DNA of 64,000 nt, from the NCBI GenBank assembly GCA_031763025.1, contig JASSKH010000007.1, forward strand, positions 9,005,930 through 9,069,929, given 5' to 3'. The notes beneath the pieces were generated by a model that was given only the letters and a program-made list of their open reading frames with translations, searched no databases and was not told where the DNA came from. The stretch comes from Macrocystis pyrifera. Lineage: Eukaryota > Sar > Phaeophyceae > Laminariales > Laminariaceae. Of the stretch, positions 1 to 12,185 are shown piece after piece (positions within the stretch are counted from its first letter, which is position 1; every line of letters begins with the position of its first letter). Both the position numbers and the translations under genes were made by a program.

Positions 1-332
1 GCGAAAAGAAAGATAGGCCCGAGGGTCCAGAACGATCTTGCCATACGTCCTACCAGGCGAAGTTCTACCTTGTAAACGTGCATCCTCCGGGTATGTATTT
101 TTTCGACGAGTTACGATGGCTTGTTCAAATGGATCTTTCTGTACACTATATACGTTTCGGGACAAAGGTGACTAGCCCCACCCCAATATGACTAGCCCCA
201 CCCCAATAGAAGCGAGACAGATAGGCCCAAGGTCCAGAGAAATATTGCCTGTGGTGTGGTAACAACCCACTCCGTGACTGAATATCTTTTACCCGTGCAA
301 CACAGCCTCCCCCCTAACCCTAAGCCTTAAGA
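1..332. other. Unassigned left edge with a 20-bp tandem duplication
   Basis: No coding region is recognised. A perfect 20-bp direct duplication (TGACTAGCCCCACCCCAATA) occupies 169-188 and 189-208. A short stretch near 309-325 resembles CCCTAA telomere-type sequence just before the telomere-repeat element that follows. Confidence 0.6.
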
Positions 333-760
333 TGTACATTATTGTCATTTTTAGCGACATGCCGTCGCATGCCGTGGCACCACCTTCCACGGCATCTTCC
401 TCGGCATACCACGGAATCTTCCACGGATCTCCACGGCATACCATGGGACTCTAACCCTATCCCTAACCCTAACCTTAACCCTTACCCTAACCCTAACCCT
501 AACCCTAACCTAGGTGCCGCGGACATTGGGGTGCCGTGGGAGTTGCCATGACATGTCGTGGGGTTGCCATGGAGTGCCCTTGCGGTAGCCGCGGGGGTTG
601 CCATGGTACTGCCCATGGCATGCCGGGCACCCGCCACGGCGTGCCATGGAGTCCTATGCCACACCATGGGATGCCGTGGAGATGCCAGGGTATATCATGC
701 GCGGTACCATGGCAACGCCACGGCATGCTCACGACAAAATCAAATAGTGTAAAACCCTGG
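333..760 (+). mobile_element. Telomere-repeat-bearing inverted-repeat element, copy 1
   Basis: A roughly 420-bp non-coding element made of alternating CCATGG, GGCATGCC and CCACGG palindromic words, with an internal run of CCCTAA-type repeats at about 452-513 that ends in CCTAGG. Its two ends form imperfect inverted repeats: the left end reads TACATTATTGTC and leads into ATGCCGTCGCATGCCGTGG, while the right end read on the other strand gives TACACTATTTG leading into ATGCCGTGGCGTTGCC. A reverse-orientation copy lies at 15,502-15,927 and a degenerate one at 43,797-44,035, so this is a dispersed element and not a chromosome end. No protein is encoded; overlapping short ORFs are unsupported. I see no clear target-site duplication. 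I infer a non-autonomous DNA transposon-like element; the family is unknown to me. Confidence 0.65.
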
Positions 761-1769
761 ATTTGTCGCTGGAGGTACACCCTACAGTAAGAAAAATATC
801 GACATTTTCGACTGTGGGCACAACACCAGAACAATGAGAAAAAAAATCCCTCGGTTGTGTTACACCCGCTACATACTTGTTAGCCTGGTATTAATAGTGG
901 TCAGGCTTGGCTGCATCGTGTGTCCATCATCCAGCCCGAACCTTCCGGACACCGCAAGCCACCCCTCCCTCTCTTGCGTGTAAGCTCATCACCACGCCTA
1001 GTTGAAACTATCTCACCACGTGTGACCCGACCCGTGTCCCGCAAGGGCTTGCGTACCCGTTCTCCATCTACTCCAGTTTTCCTTCTACGTTGCTTTATTG
1101 CGCGGTGTTCAGTCCTTCAAGTGCTGTACCTGGTCCCGAGCACAACGTTCGGTTGGTATGCAACACAAACAATGGTGGAACCGTGGGTATCGAAGAAGGT
1201 CAAACGTGCCTCGTACTTTCCATAGGGTGTGCATACTGTATCGTCGTTCCGTCGTGTCGGTGTCTTGCTAGAGATGCACAACCTATGTACGACGATCGGT
1301 CTATTACTTCCGATGTAGTCTAATCATCGCGGCAAGAATAGTGGTTGCCAACAACAAAAACCAGGTGTGCACATGTACCAGGCCTGGTATACGATAAAAT
1401 AACATCATCGAATGTGAGATGATACAAGAGCATGAGGAACATTATTTCACAGTTTTCAAACATTTCGATCTCCCGAATTGCACTTCGCTGATTTCACCAT
1501 GATACCCAAGGGCTGGGGGTCGATAGGACGGGTATCGCAGAGCACTGAGCTTAGACTTTCTTTGGTTCACTTGGTGTTTACATTCAACTCGCGTCGCACT
1601 GCATTATCTCCGTAGAGACGTGAGCGTAATGCGACCTTTCCCTTCTGTTGGATACTGTATTTCGGTCCAGCGTTGTGAGGAGTGTTTCCCCTTTGTTTGT
1701 TGGTGATGCTGGAAGTTCTTTGGTTGATTTCCTTATTGTTGCTTTCGTCTTCCCTAGTAACTATAAGGT
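761..1769. other. Unassigned stretch
   Basis: No repeat, RNA gene or recognisable coding region. ORFs here are short, overlap in several frames and show no familiar motif. Confidence 0.5.
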
Positions 1770-3560
1770 TCTTCGGGTAAGGGGTGGGGTCTCCGAGGTT
1801 CCTTTCATTGCGCTCCATTCGTGTTTGGATTCGAGAATATGTTTGGTCGTTGAAAGGCATGCATGCATTCGTAGAGGAGATACGAACATTCATGTGATAT
1901 GCGATTAGGCATGCATACAAGCACGGCGAGCGATAAACGAACAGACGAGCGACGAGTGTGTTTGCATGCAAATCAAGACCAAATATAACCTGAGTTCATG
2001 TACGGGTAGACCGCAACGTCGAGTTTCAATGTCGACCCGACCCAGCACTCAGAGCGGTGTAGTCAGGGGGCAGCAGCACTACGATTGGAGAACGTTAATA
2101 CTTCGGCCGTCTTCCAAACTTGTTCAGCGCGTGTTGCCGCGCAAGAGAACTATTACTTCCTTGCGAATGAGTATAGATTTTGCCAAGGGACAAGGTTGCT
2201 CCGGCGGATTCGATGAGGAACGAGGGTTCGGGAAGTGTGGGGTTTCCGATGTTCCTTTCATTACATTCCGCTCGTGTGTGAATTCGAGAATATGTTTGGT
2301 CATTGAAAGGGATGCATGCATCCGTCGATGAACGAGCATTTATGTGACAAGCGTTGTGGCATTCATACAAGCGCAGCGAGCGATAGATGTATAGAAGAGC
2401 GACGAGTGTGCATGCGATTCAAGACCAAATATAATCTGAATTCATCTACGGGCTGATCATAACGTCGAGTTCCAATGGTGATCCGGTCCCAGCGGTTGCT
2501 GTGCGAGAGAACAACTCCTTGCGAACGAATTAAGGTGTTGAAAGGGGAGCCACGTTATCCCGGTTGATTCAATAAGAAACGTGGGTTCGGCAAGGGTGGG
2601 GTCTCCGAGGTTCCTTTCAGTACATTCGCTCGCGTTTGAATTCGAGAATATGTTTGGTCGTTGAAAGGCATGCATGCATTCGTTGGTGAACGAGCATTCA
2701 TGTGATACGCGAAGAGGCATGCATACAAGCACAACGAGCGATAGATGTATAGACGAGCGACGAGTGTGCTTGCATGCCATTCACGACCAAATATAATCTG
2801 AGTTCGTCCACGTGTAGAGAATAACGTCGAGTTCCTGTGGCGACCCGACCGCGGCTGTTGCTGGGCGAAAGAAACATTGTTTGTCGAATGAATGGAGATG
2901 TTGACGGGGAATCACGTTGATCCGGCTGATTCAATGACGACCGTGGGTTCGGGAGGGCTGGGGTCTTCGAGGTTCCTTTCATTCGATTCCGCTCGTGTGT
3001 GAACTCGAGAATATGTTTGGTCGTTGAAAGGCGTGCATGCATTCGTTGGTGAACGATCATTCACGTGATATGCAATGTGGCATGCATACACGCACAGCAA
3101 GCGATAGACGTATAGACGAGCGACAGGTGTGCTTGCATGCGATTCAAGACCAAATATAATCTGAGTTCGTCCACGGGTAGGGAATAACGTCGAGGTCCTG
3201 TGGCGACCCGACCGCGGCTGTTGCTGGGCGAAAGAAACATTGTTTGTCGAATGAATGGAGATGTTGACGGGGAATCACGTTGATCCGGCTGATTCAATGA
3301 CGACCGTGGGTTCGGGAGGGCTGGGGTCTTCGAGGTTCCTTTCATTCGATTCCGCTCGTGTGTGAATTCGAGAATATGTTTGGTCGTTGAAAGGCGTGCA
3401 TGCATTCGTTGGTGAACGATCATTCACGTGATATGCAATGTGGCATGCATACACGCACAGCAAGCGATAGACGTATAGACGAGCGACAGGTGTGCTTGCA
3501 TGCGATTCAAGACCAAATATAATCTGAGTTCGTCCACGGGTAGGGAATAACGTCGAGTTC
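1770..3560. repeat. Tandem satellite, about 363-bp unit, roughly five copies
   Basis: The landmark TCGAGAATATGTTTGGTC recurs at about 1,831, 2,284, 2,642, 3,005 and 3,368, giving spacings of 453, 358, 363 and 363 bp. The last two units (about 2,830-3,555) are nearly identical and the earlier ones have diverged, which fits recent amplification at the right end. Because 363 is divisible by three, the same 120-residue reading frame opens twice on the minus strand; I treat these frames as by-products of the repeat and not as genes. GCATGCATGC-type words recur in each unit. Confidence 0.85.
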
Positions 3561-4510
3561 CTGTGGCGACCCGACCCAGCACCCAGAGCAGTGGTGTAGT
3601 GAGGGAGCAGCAGCGCTGCGATCACTGCAAGGTAGCCAACTCAACAAAACCAAACTCAAAGACGGTGGCGGCAAGAAAATCCGCAAGAAAATAGGCCTAA
3701 TGCGTGCAGTTCGGAGTTGTAGATAGCGCGGGGCCCAAACACTAGCGTGTGCAACTCGGTCAACCGGGGCGACATCAAACGTGGTGTCGTTTGCCAGAGG
3801 ACAGAGGGGTGTGCGGAATACCGGACAAGAAAGAATGAAGAAGAAAAGGGAAACAGAAAACGAAATACCATCGGGACCAGAAAACAGACAAAAAGCTGGA
3901 CACAGGTCCGGAGAAATCGATCATGTCCGAACCGCTTATGTATGGCCGATAACTCAGCGGCCTTCCGGGGCGGCAATGCTATCGGGACCCTACTTGTCAA
4001 ACATGGAAGGAACACGGGTGAGCTGGAAGCTCGATATAGTCTTAGCTCGAGGACCGTCTGAAACACAGGTCGGCGGAAGTCGACTAAGGTCAGAGTATAG
4101 CTCAGGCTACAACACGATTTTACCTCGGCGTGATATCGCCGATAATTGGCTGTAGGCTAGTGGAGTACAAACACAAATGCAAATGAAGGTATCGCTACGA
4201 GTCAGTGGCCTGAACGTAAGGAGGTTACACGGAGCCGTAGGCGATAAGAAGAAAAACAAACGGGGGGGGTGGGGGGGGGGGGGGACGATGATACTCCCAA
4301 ACACACCCAAAAAAAAGAAACATACACGGCCTCGGATCGGTAGCCAACACGGGGTCGGTCAAGCGATACCGGTGGCGGTAGATGGAAACAAACACTCCCA
4401 AGAAGATGACTGCTGATGACTATTGAAGACTAACCCTGAAGAACTACTCTTAAGATATTGTAGACTAACCAGAACCAAATACCCAGAACTAACAAAAGAC
4501 TAAACTAAGG
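3561..4510. other. Unassigned stretch with G-tract
   Basis: No recognisable gene. Interrupted poly-G at about 4,261-4,284. ORFs on both strands (about 3,656-4,155) overlap each other and match no family I know. On the minus strand this lies downstream of the 4.5-7.75 kb Ty3 pol, so its 3' LTR might be here, but I find no matching direct repeat on the other side. Confidence 0.45.
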
Positions 4511-7500
4511 CTAACCAGGGGGGGGAGTGGAAACGGTGGGGGTTCCGCGGGACACATCAGAGTTCCGCAGCACCCCACGTGCTAGGCTCCCATTCCCATG
4601 GCGTTGAAGACACCACGATCCGTATACGGCGTTCCGTGCTGTAGTGTAGCGGGCGGGTTGGAGGTCGATCTTGATCGGGCCGGGGTCGTCCAGGAACCGG
4701 ACGATGTAGGAGCTTCCCGGTGAAGACTCCGGCGGAGTTCCCGAAGAGGCGTCAGGGGGTGAGCCGTGGGCGACCTTGCCCAGCCACCAAAGGCCGTCGC
4801 GCGCCTTGTACCATATGTGTGCTCCGGAGGGTAGGATGGTGGTGCTGAAGTTGTGGAGCCAAAGGCTGCGGGAGACCAAGGCGTAGCCTGGGGCGAGGAA
4901 GATTTGTCCTTGAGATCGGGCCAGTTCGCGGTGAGCGGCGCCGATGCGCATCTGGCGGTAGAGGCGGTTCGTCTGGCGGTGCTGGGTTGGTGATCGTGAC
5001 CAGTAAAGTAGGATGTGGCACCGGAAGTGTTGAAGGTCCAGCTCGCGTTCCCACGAGGGGCTGAGAAGTCCAGTCCAGTGAGTCTCGTACAGAACGGCGA
5101 TGACCCCGCCGCGGCCGCGTACGAGTTGGCCAGTGATCTGCTCGACCTCGAGGCGTTCCGGTGGAGGAGTGACGTCGTCGACGGTGACGTGGTAGGGGGG
5201 GGACTTGGCGGCAGAAGCTGTGAGCACGTATGTAGTAAGGTCCGCGGGCAGATGCTTGGGGATGTCGCTGGTGTCGTCGGGGTTTCCGGCAAGGTTTGCA
5301 TCGTTGGACGGAGACGCGTGGCTTGGAGTCCCGTCCCGGAAGGTCCGATGGAAGGTCGAGGAAAAGTAGCTTGTCGTGAAGGGGGCGATTGTCGGGGGTG
5401 TTTGAGGCGGGCGTCGGCCCTACGGCAAGGACCTTGAAGGGGCCATTCCAGTTCAGGGAAAGCTTCGCCTTGAGGACGGTTGCGTCGGTGCCCTTTTTGA
5501 CGCCTTGGCGGATGGTTGAGGCGGAGTTGTAGACCCAAACCCAGCCGCCTACGGTGAAGGGGGGGGGGGGATACTAGGAGGGCGGCCATGATGGGCGCAT
5601 TGCGGTGCTGAAGACGCGAGACGGTGAGTCGGTGTAGTTCGCGGACGAGGGAATAGGCGCGTCGTTGGCGGTCGGTGGCGAGGTTGATGTAAACCAGGTG
5701 ATCGCGGTCCAGGCTTTGGTGACCGCCGATATTGTCGGGTTCGAAGACCGAGAGCGGGAGGCGAGGCAGGCGGCCCATGTGGATTTCGTTAGGTGCAAGC
5801 CCTGTGGCAGCGTTCACGGAATTGTTGTAGGCCGACGACACGTGTGGGAGCAGCACGTCCCAGTCGGTCTGCTGTTCGTTGCCAACCATAGAGAGCATTT
5901 GGGCCAGTACGTGGTTGACGCGCTCGACGCCGCCGTTGGTGCAGGGGTGGTAGGAGCTGGTGTTGACCTTGTGGATGCCAAGGCGTTCGTAGACGATGTT
6001 CGCAAGCTTGGAGGTGAAGTGTAGTCCGTTGTCGGAGAGAAGTGTAACCGGGCACCCCCAGAGAGGGATGTACTCGTTCAGGAAGATGTCGGCAGTGCCG
6101 GCGGCCGTGAACTGCGCCGCTGAAACGGCATACATATCGGCGCGGCGGCTGAAGCGGTCTGTGAAGAGGAGGATGTGGACGTTCCCGCGCGGCGTGAGCG
6201 GCAGGGGCCCGAAGTAGTCGACGCTGACGGTGATGCCAGGCCCGTTGGGCAAAGGAAGAGAAAGGATGGGCCAACGAATGGTGTGCCGGGAGGTCTTCCG
6301 CGCCTGGCATTGAAGGCAACGGCGGATCCACCAGCGGACGGAAGCGTCCATGCCAATCCACCAAAAGAAACGTGCCAACATGCGGACCGTTCGGGTGACT
6401 CCCAGGTGTAGGGAGGTGGTGGCGTGGCATGTGTTCAGCACCCAAGGGCGCATTAACATTGGCACGTAGACGCGTGGGGTAGAGGGGGCGGGTGGTGGTA
6501 GGCTGTTCCCGGATGAGGTTGTGGGTGGTCGTTGGACCAGGAGGGCGGTTTCGTCGTCGGTACGGTGTAGCTTGCTTTTGGAGGCAAGAGTGAGGACGTC
6601 CGAAAGTTGTGGGCGCCGGGCCGGGGGGATGAAGTCCAGGAGGTCGTGCGGCGTGGGGCTGGGGGAGTCCAACGACAGGAAGCGGATGGTGGCGCAGCAC
6701 AGGGGCTCCGCGCGTTGTTCTCGCGCCCAGTCTTTGTAGGTGTAGTGCTCGACGCAGGCGAGGAGGTAGGGGTCATCATCGGGTTCGACGACGGGCTCCG
6801 GAAGGGGCACTGACGGTGGTGTTTGTGCCGGCGGCGAGGGCGTTGTTAAAGGGGTCGGTCTTTGCGTGGTGGGCGCCGATGGCTTGGGTGGCGGTCGGCG
6901 TCCAAACCGGTAGTCGGCTGTGGGCCGAGGGGTTCCCGCGGCAGCGGCGACGCGATGGCGGGTCCGAGAAGATATCAGACCTGAAAGGGCTGGTGTCATG
7001 GCGCCAATGGTGGGCGGCGGAGAGACGACGGACGGCATGGAAGCCGAGCCTGGAGGAGCTCCGGTGTTCACGGCGGCATTCTCGGTGCCGGCAAGCTGTC
7101 CGGTGGTGGAGTCGCTGGTCGCAATAGGCCCGATGAAGGTGTGGGTTGCGGGGGAAAGGGTGGGGTGCTCCATACGTGGTCCGAGTAGGCGAAAATCGCG
7201 GAAGTCGTCGTCAGTGAAGGGGAGCGGCTGGACGGTCGGGATGGGTCTGGAAGGGGGGGACACGAGCCCACCCAAGCCGATACCCGGGGTGGAAGGGTCG
7301 TTCGGCGCGAAGCCGCAGGGGCGGATGAGGTAGATGCCGACGGTGTCGGGGCCAGTGAGGCGGTTGCGTCCGGTGCGGTCGGCGTCGGTGGCTGGTTGGG
7401 GAAGCCGGGAGAGGAAGTCGGCGTTGCCGTTGGTCGTGCCCTTCCGGTATTCCAGCGTGTAGGTGTATGCTGAAAGGAACTCGAGCCATCGCCGGACACG

Positions 7501-7752
7501 AGCGTTATGTTCTCCGACCTTGGCGATGTTCTCGAGCGCCTTGTGGTCCGAGTAGATCTGGAAGCGGGTGGACCATAAGTGTCCGCGGAGGCGTTTGATC
7601 GCCCACACGATGCTCCCGGCCTCGAGGTCGAGGGGTGTCCATGAACGTTCGGAGTCCAGGGTGGCACGGCTGATGAAGAGGATGGGGCGGACTGAGCCGT
7701 CGGCTTGCTCTTGCTCAAGGGTCGCTCCGTTGTAAACCAAGGAAACGAACAC
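4511..7752 (-). pseudogene. Ty3/gypsy pol: RNase H, integrase and chromo/Tudor-like tail (frameshifted)
   Basis: Residues 1-120 are a Ty3-type RNase H lacking its N-terminus; the acidic residues of LDLEAG (44) and YSDH (69) are present and NADFLSR closes the domain. A proline-rich linker follows. The integrase has the HHCC zinc motif (H443, H449, C479, C482) and core D512, D574 and E610. The frame breaks at the G/C homopolymer at about 5,560-5,571; the next frame carries VGGWVWVYNSAST, then NWNGPFKVL (a GPY/F-type motif), and stays open to the stop at 4,511. That tail has a chromodomain-like stretch (HWTGLLSPSWERELDL) and a Tudor-like stretch (HIWYKARDGLWWLGKV followed by YIVRFLDDPGPIK). Integrase would join cDNA to host DNA, and the tail could bind chromatin (inference). 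A single homopolymer indel may be real decay or an assembly error. Confidence 0.85.
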
Positions 7753-7755
7753 ATA
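4511..7755 (-). mobile_element. Ty3/gypsy retrotransposon, 5'-truncated remnant
   Basis: Only the RNase H to C-terminal part of pol remains. Gag, protease and reverse transcriptase are missing: a stop codon and unrelated sequence lie immediately upstream of the RNase H start near 7,755. No LTR pair is visible. The order RNase H then integrase, with a GPF motif after the core, is diagnostic of Ty3/gypsy. Confidence 0.85.
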
Positions 7756-8754
7756 CTACACTGATGACCGTCCAATAAAGTGGTTGAATAATTTAAAGCC
7801 AGCCTACCGGCAGTTGATGGTTGCTCGTCTGTCATGTCGCTGCTGCCGACGCATTATGGAAGTTCTCTCGTAGTTCGAAGACGGCACTTCACGTGGCGTT
7901 GTTAAGGCCACGGTGGCACGCTCAGGTCCCTTCAGCTCCTTTCATCCCCTACTTGTGAAAATCGACATCATTTCAATAAAAAAAAAGCTACAGTTACAAA
8001 ACGAGACTGTCAGGTTTCGGACCAATGGAAGGCTGAGGGTGACTTGAGGCAAAGCAGAAATCACTCTGGAAACTATGCGAATCGCTATCTGGCTTATCGG
8101 CGTGGTGAGCGGTGCTCGGGCATGCGGATCTATGGCGGCCCCACAAGGTAAGAGGGTTACCAGGGTCGTGAGACATGTCGCCTGCCAAAATTTGGTGGTA
8201 TCCGGTGCACTGTGTATCGAGAGCTGGTGTGGGCGTGTTCTAGTCACCGACAACCCTGGTTAGACCGCCTCTTGAGCCCGTGGCTAAGGCGTCCTACCCC
8301 TGTGCTCGTCTCACAGACCGCGCAGCCTACCACATAAAGGCTTGACCTCACCGCCGTGTTGTTTGAAGGTGATTCCTCCCCCGCAGCGTCGCAAACGAGC
8401 ATGTATAAGTCGACTTTGGGCCCAAAAAGTCTGGGGTTGGTCCGAAATCTGGACCGGAGGGGTGGCCAGGGTTATCGAGGCGTACTTGTACAAGTATCCA
8501 CGCTGCACACACAACACAAACACACACACCACCACCACGGCAATCACTGTCGCTGCCCTGATGTGTGGTCCATCACCTGCGGTGGAATTGGCGCACGAGG
8601 TGCCGTACAGCAGTAGAAATTCATGTTTTGGTTATGCAGGTCTGGTAAGGTAACACTGTGCTTAGGACCCACCCATGTGAAGACAGGGCCATATGTACCC
8701 GTTTTGAGTCCCGCCGTTCTCTTTGGCTTTGGCATACTCGGCCAAATGTCTCGC
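7756..8754. other. Unassigned stretch with short CA-rich run
   Basis: No gene recognised. A CA/CCA-rich microsatellite-like run lies at about 8,505-8,540. ORFs on both strands are short and unsupported. Confidence 0.5.
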
Positions 8755-9530
8755 AGCCCAAGGTAGCTGACATCCAGACGAATCTGTAGACCTAAGATCA
8801 ATCGATGTACCCCAACGCTGCGGGCCTGGTTGGACCAATACCGTAAACCCTTCATGCCAGAAAAAACGTCTTACATCGTTCAAAAAACGTGATTTTTGTA
8901 CCAGTTTCAGTATGTGCACGCTCCCCGACTGGTAAGGAAGCTTGCTGGATTCAGCCGTATTGGGGGCAGCTATTCCTCTATGGTTTTTCCCGTTGGGCAG
9001 AACGCCTACTCCATAGAACATGGTAATTTATACGTAGACGATTCTGTAGGTCTCTCTTGAGCCTTGCAGCCCAAGGTAGCGGTGCGGTTTGATCCAATGA
9101 CGTAAACCTAGAATGCTCGAAAAAATGTCGTATTCCCTTGAAAAAAAAGGTTTTTGTACCATTTTTAGTATGCGCAGGCTAGCCTACCGGTCAGAAAGGT
9201 TGTCGGAACCACCCGTATTGGGGGCAGCCATTCTTCTATGGTTTTTCCCGTTGGACAGAACGCCTACTCCATAGAACATGGTAATTTACACGTAGATGAT
9301 TCTGTAGGCCTCTCTTGAGTCTTGCAGCCCAAGGTAGCGGAGCGGTTTGATCCGATGACGTACCTAGAATGCTCGAAAAAATGTCGTAAAATCCTTGAAA
9401 AAATGATGTTTTTGTACCATTTTTAGTATGCGCAGGCTAGCCTACCGGTAAGAAAGCTTGTCGGAACCACCCGTAACGGGGGCAACCATTCAATGTTTGT
9501 TCGTCTTGGACAGAACGCCTACTCCATAAA
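8755..9530. repeat. Tandem repeat, 258-bp unit, about three copies
   Basis: The landmark GGGGGCAG preceded by CCGTATT or similar recurs at about 8,961, 9,219 and 9,477, exactly 258 bp apart. Shared words include CAGAACGCCTACTCCATA, GCAGCCCAAGGTAGC and TTTTTGTACCA. The outer copies are the most diverged. No coding content is evident. Confidence 0.8.
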
Positions 9531-10764
9531 ATATGGCTGAATTCCGGACGGATCCATGAACCCGATGCCCATGTTATTGCATGATCCTGCAATGAAGAAA
9601 AATACAGTACCACATACCTACTGCTGTTTATAAACGGCCTTTTCCACCATTCAAACGGTGCTGTGGTACCGTTATTTGCATGTGCAAGCTTGCCCACCTG
9701 TTGCAAAACAAAAGAACGTCAGGTGCACCCGCTTTTGCGCTGCTGTTCATCGTGATCTCGATACAGTGCTCACAAGGTCAGGGATGGGATATAGATGACG
9801 TGAAGACGGTCCTATCAATAGCCCTCAAGTATACTTGCATTATGATGTTGTCAAGAAAACACCAAAACCGTGAGTGTGACATACTGCAAACACCGGCGTA
9901 GCGTTCAATAACAAAACCGCCTTTTCTTGTGCTGTGGGGATCATACGCAGGCGCGCACACAGCGCCTGTTCCGGTGAATGCTTCGGCGATGGATCTTCCT
10001 GCGATGTTGTGCGCTCAGCCACGACCGAGTCACTGGCGCAAGCAGGAAGAAGTTGAACGTGACCTGGGGCTCGAGGAGCAGGCCGTCAGCAAGTATTTTA
10101 GGAATTTGTGCGGAGGCACGCATGGCAGGAAGAATTACGACGAGGCCGTTTCGCTCCCGCGGCATCAATAATAAAAAAAAGCATTCTTATTTCTCGTCCT
10201 GGGGGGGGGTGCATGGTGTACTACCAACACATGAACGCTTTGCTTTGCTCGCACCGCAAACATGTTGTAAACAATTTAACTTTTCGACTTGATTAGTTTT
10301 CGTGTGTCGCGGATGCCATTGCCAATAACTAAGCGTATCCCTTTTTATTTGGCTACGGAAACAAGAAGGAACGCGTTCGTCGCTAAGCCCAAACACCAAA
10401 ACCTTGTCAGACAATCGGAAAATTACAGCAAGTTTTAGCCCTGGCGTCCAAACTAGACCCTGCTCGCTCACCCGCCTAACTACCACCCACGAAAAAAATC
10501 CATCGATTTCAAAGGACAAAACAACTTCAGATATAGCGCATGCGTTCATACCACCAAAGCGCCAGCATCCGTTCTACGAGCAAACCCCATCTTACAACAA
10601 ACATCTCCATTGCGCCCAGCAGTAACTGAACATAGGCACACACTGCTTATCCCTAACCCAAGACACAATGTGCTCAGACACAATGTACTGCGGCGAATCT
10701 GGAATTATTACTCGCAACGAAGTACAACACGTTTTCGTCTGCGCTGCATCTCTGCTTGTGGTGC
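9531..10764. other. Unassigned stretch; one weak ORF at 9,929-10,171
   Basis: A plus-strand 80-residue frame at 9,929-10,171 ends in a hydrophilic stretch (HWRKQEEVERDLGLEEQAV and beyond) that has a protein-like composition, but I recognise no domain and frames on the other strand are equally long. It could be a remnant exon or chance. Nothing else is seen. Confidence 0.3.
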
Positions 10765-11600
10765 TCGAAAACGCCAGTGGGGGGGGAGGTTCGGGGGGGG
10801 GGGGGACGAGGATACCCTCCACCCCACCCCCCCGAAAAAAACAAATTAAAACGCCTATTGAGATTCTTCATCACTTCTGCCTAAAAAACGCCAGCACGAC
10901 CTCCTGGGGAACAACCTCCGTCATGCCGGGTGGGGATGTTTGGGGCGGGGGCGGGGGGGGGGGGGGGGGGGGGGCACGAGAGTGGACCCCCCTCATAAAG
11001 AAAACATGCTCGCTCAATCAGATTCTCAATCACTCATGCCTAAGCAACGCCAGGGGGGGGGGTATCTGGGGGGGAAGGAGGGGAGAGGTGTACTCATTTT
11101 CTGTTCGCCTCACATCAATTGAACACTGACCACTCCTCCCTTCCGAGACGGAGCACCGTTCATGCTCGTAATAAAGCCACCACCACCAGCAGTTGGGCGC
11201 TCACTACGTTTTCTTGACTATAATTCATAGGTACCTTTTGCTCATCTTATCCCCTTGCTGTTTCGCCGTCTGCGGCCATCGTCTCTCTCCTACAATACAG
11301 GTCCTTTAGTCACTGCTATCTAGTGTGCCCAATGTAAAAGCGACGAGGGTATAGCCCCTACCCCCCCCCCCCCCAAGAAAAACCCCCCCTACACTTTCTT
11401 CATCAATTCTGTCCAAGTAACGCCAGCGCAACCTCATTGGGAACACCCTTCGTGTGCTCGGGCGGGAGTGTTTGTAGGAGGGGGGGCGACGAGGGTAGAC
11501 CCCCTCAAAAACAAAAATTACTAGCCTAACGAGATTATTCACTTGTGCCTAAGCAACGCCAGCACAACCTCCTTGGGAATACCCTCCATGCCGTCCCCAC
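10765..11600. repeat. G-rich degenerate tandem repeats
   Basis: A module containing AACGCCAG, CCTCNTNGGGAA and CTCCNTCATGCC-like words recurs at about 10,771, 10,888, 11,045, 11,413 and 11,556, each time followed by long G-runs (for example near 10,780-10,805, 10,945-10,972 and 11,052-11,082); a C-run lies near 11,362. The G-runs are strong G-quadruplex candidates. No gene is supported. Confidence 0.65.
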
Positions 11601-11869
11601 TAAATATCCCCATCATGCGCTTCAAGCACCGGCCACGCCTGCATTGATTGCCGGCACCCCTGCACCCAATCCCACCAGCCGCGTTGTACTTCAAATAACT
11701 TCTCACGGTGCGTGCGAGGATGTAGGGCACAGCGTCATCACCTCCGCGCTTTTTCTGGTGCTCGAAATTGGCCTGCACACGGGCCGGACGGCGGATGGGG
11801 GGTGGGGGTGGGGGAGGGGGGTGCACTCATTATCATGCATGGCCATAGTATGACGAGGGGGGTACTCAA

Positions 11870-12110
11870 TATCATGCATGCCCGTAGTCGTATGACCATA
11901 CACCCTCGCATCCCTACAATGCCGGTACGGAGCGCGTCGGGTTTCCAACGACCAGGCAGACGGTGCTTGCACCAAGCGCCAAGCGCCGTGAGGTGTTGGG
12001 CAAGTCGCATGAAGGGTGAGCTGCATCCTACTAACAACCGCTTGAGAGGCGGATTTTCTTGCATATTGGTCACAGCATCAATGCATTTATGGAATTTCTG
12101 GTGTGGCCAC
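11870..12110 (-). repeat. Dispersed repeat D1, copy 1
   Basis: This segment is an inverted, diverged copy of 19,905-20,165. Shared landmarks include the words for GGGATGCGAGGGTCTATGGT, GTGCAAGCA, CATGCGAC and GTGGCCACAC. A 60-bp piece also occurs at 49,555-49,612. Non-coding; origin unknown. MITEs lie close to this copy and to the 49.6-kb piece. Confidence 0.65.
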
Positions 12111-12185
12111 CTCAATAGACAATAGACTACAGCAAATAGGACCTGCGGTACGCCCAAAAAACTATACATTTTCATCTTTGTACTA

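Noticed and set aside
441..513. CCCTAA array as a true chromosome end
   Set aside because: The array is short, interrupted, internal, and part of a dispersed element with two other copies in the window.
2698..3423. Two identical 120-residue minus ORFs as a gene duplication
   Set aside because: Exactly one satellite period (363 bp) apart; the flanking sequence is duplicated equally.
4511..5227. 238-residue ORF as an independent gene beside the Ty3 remnant
   Set aside because: The same frame extends upstream to the G-run and continues the pol protein with a GPF motif, so it is the pol C-terminus.
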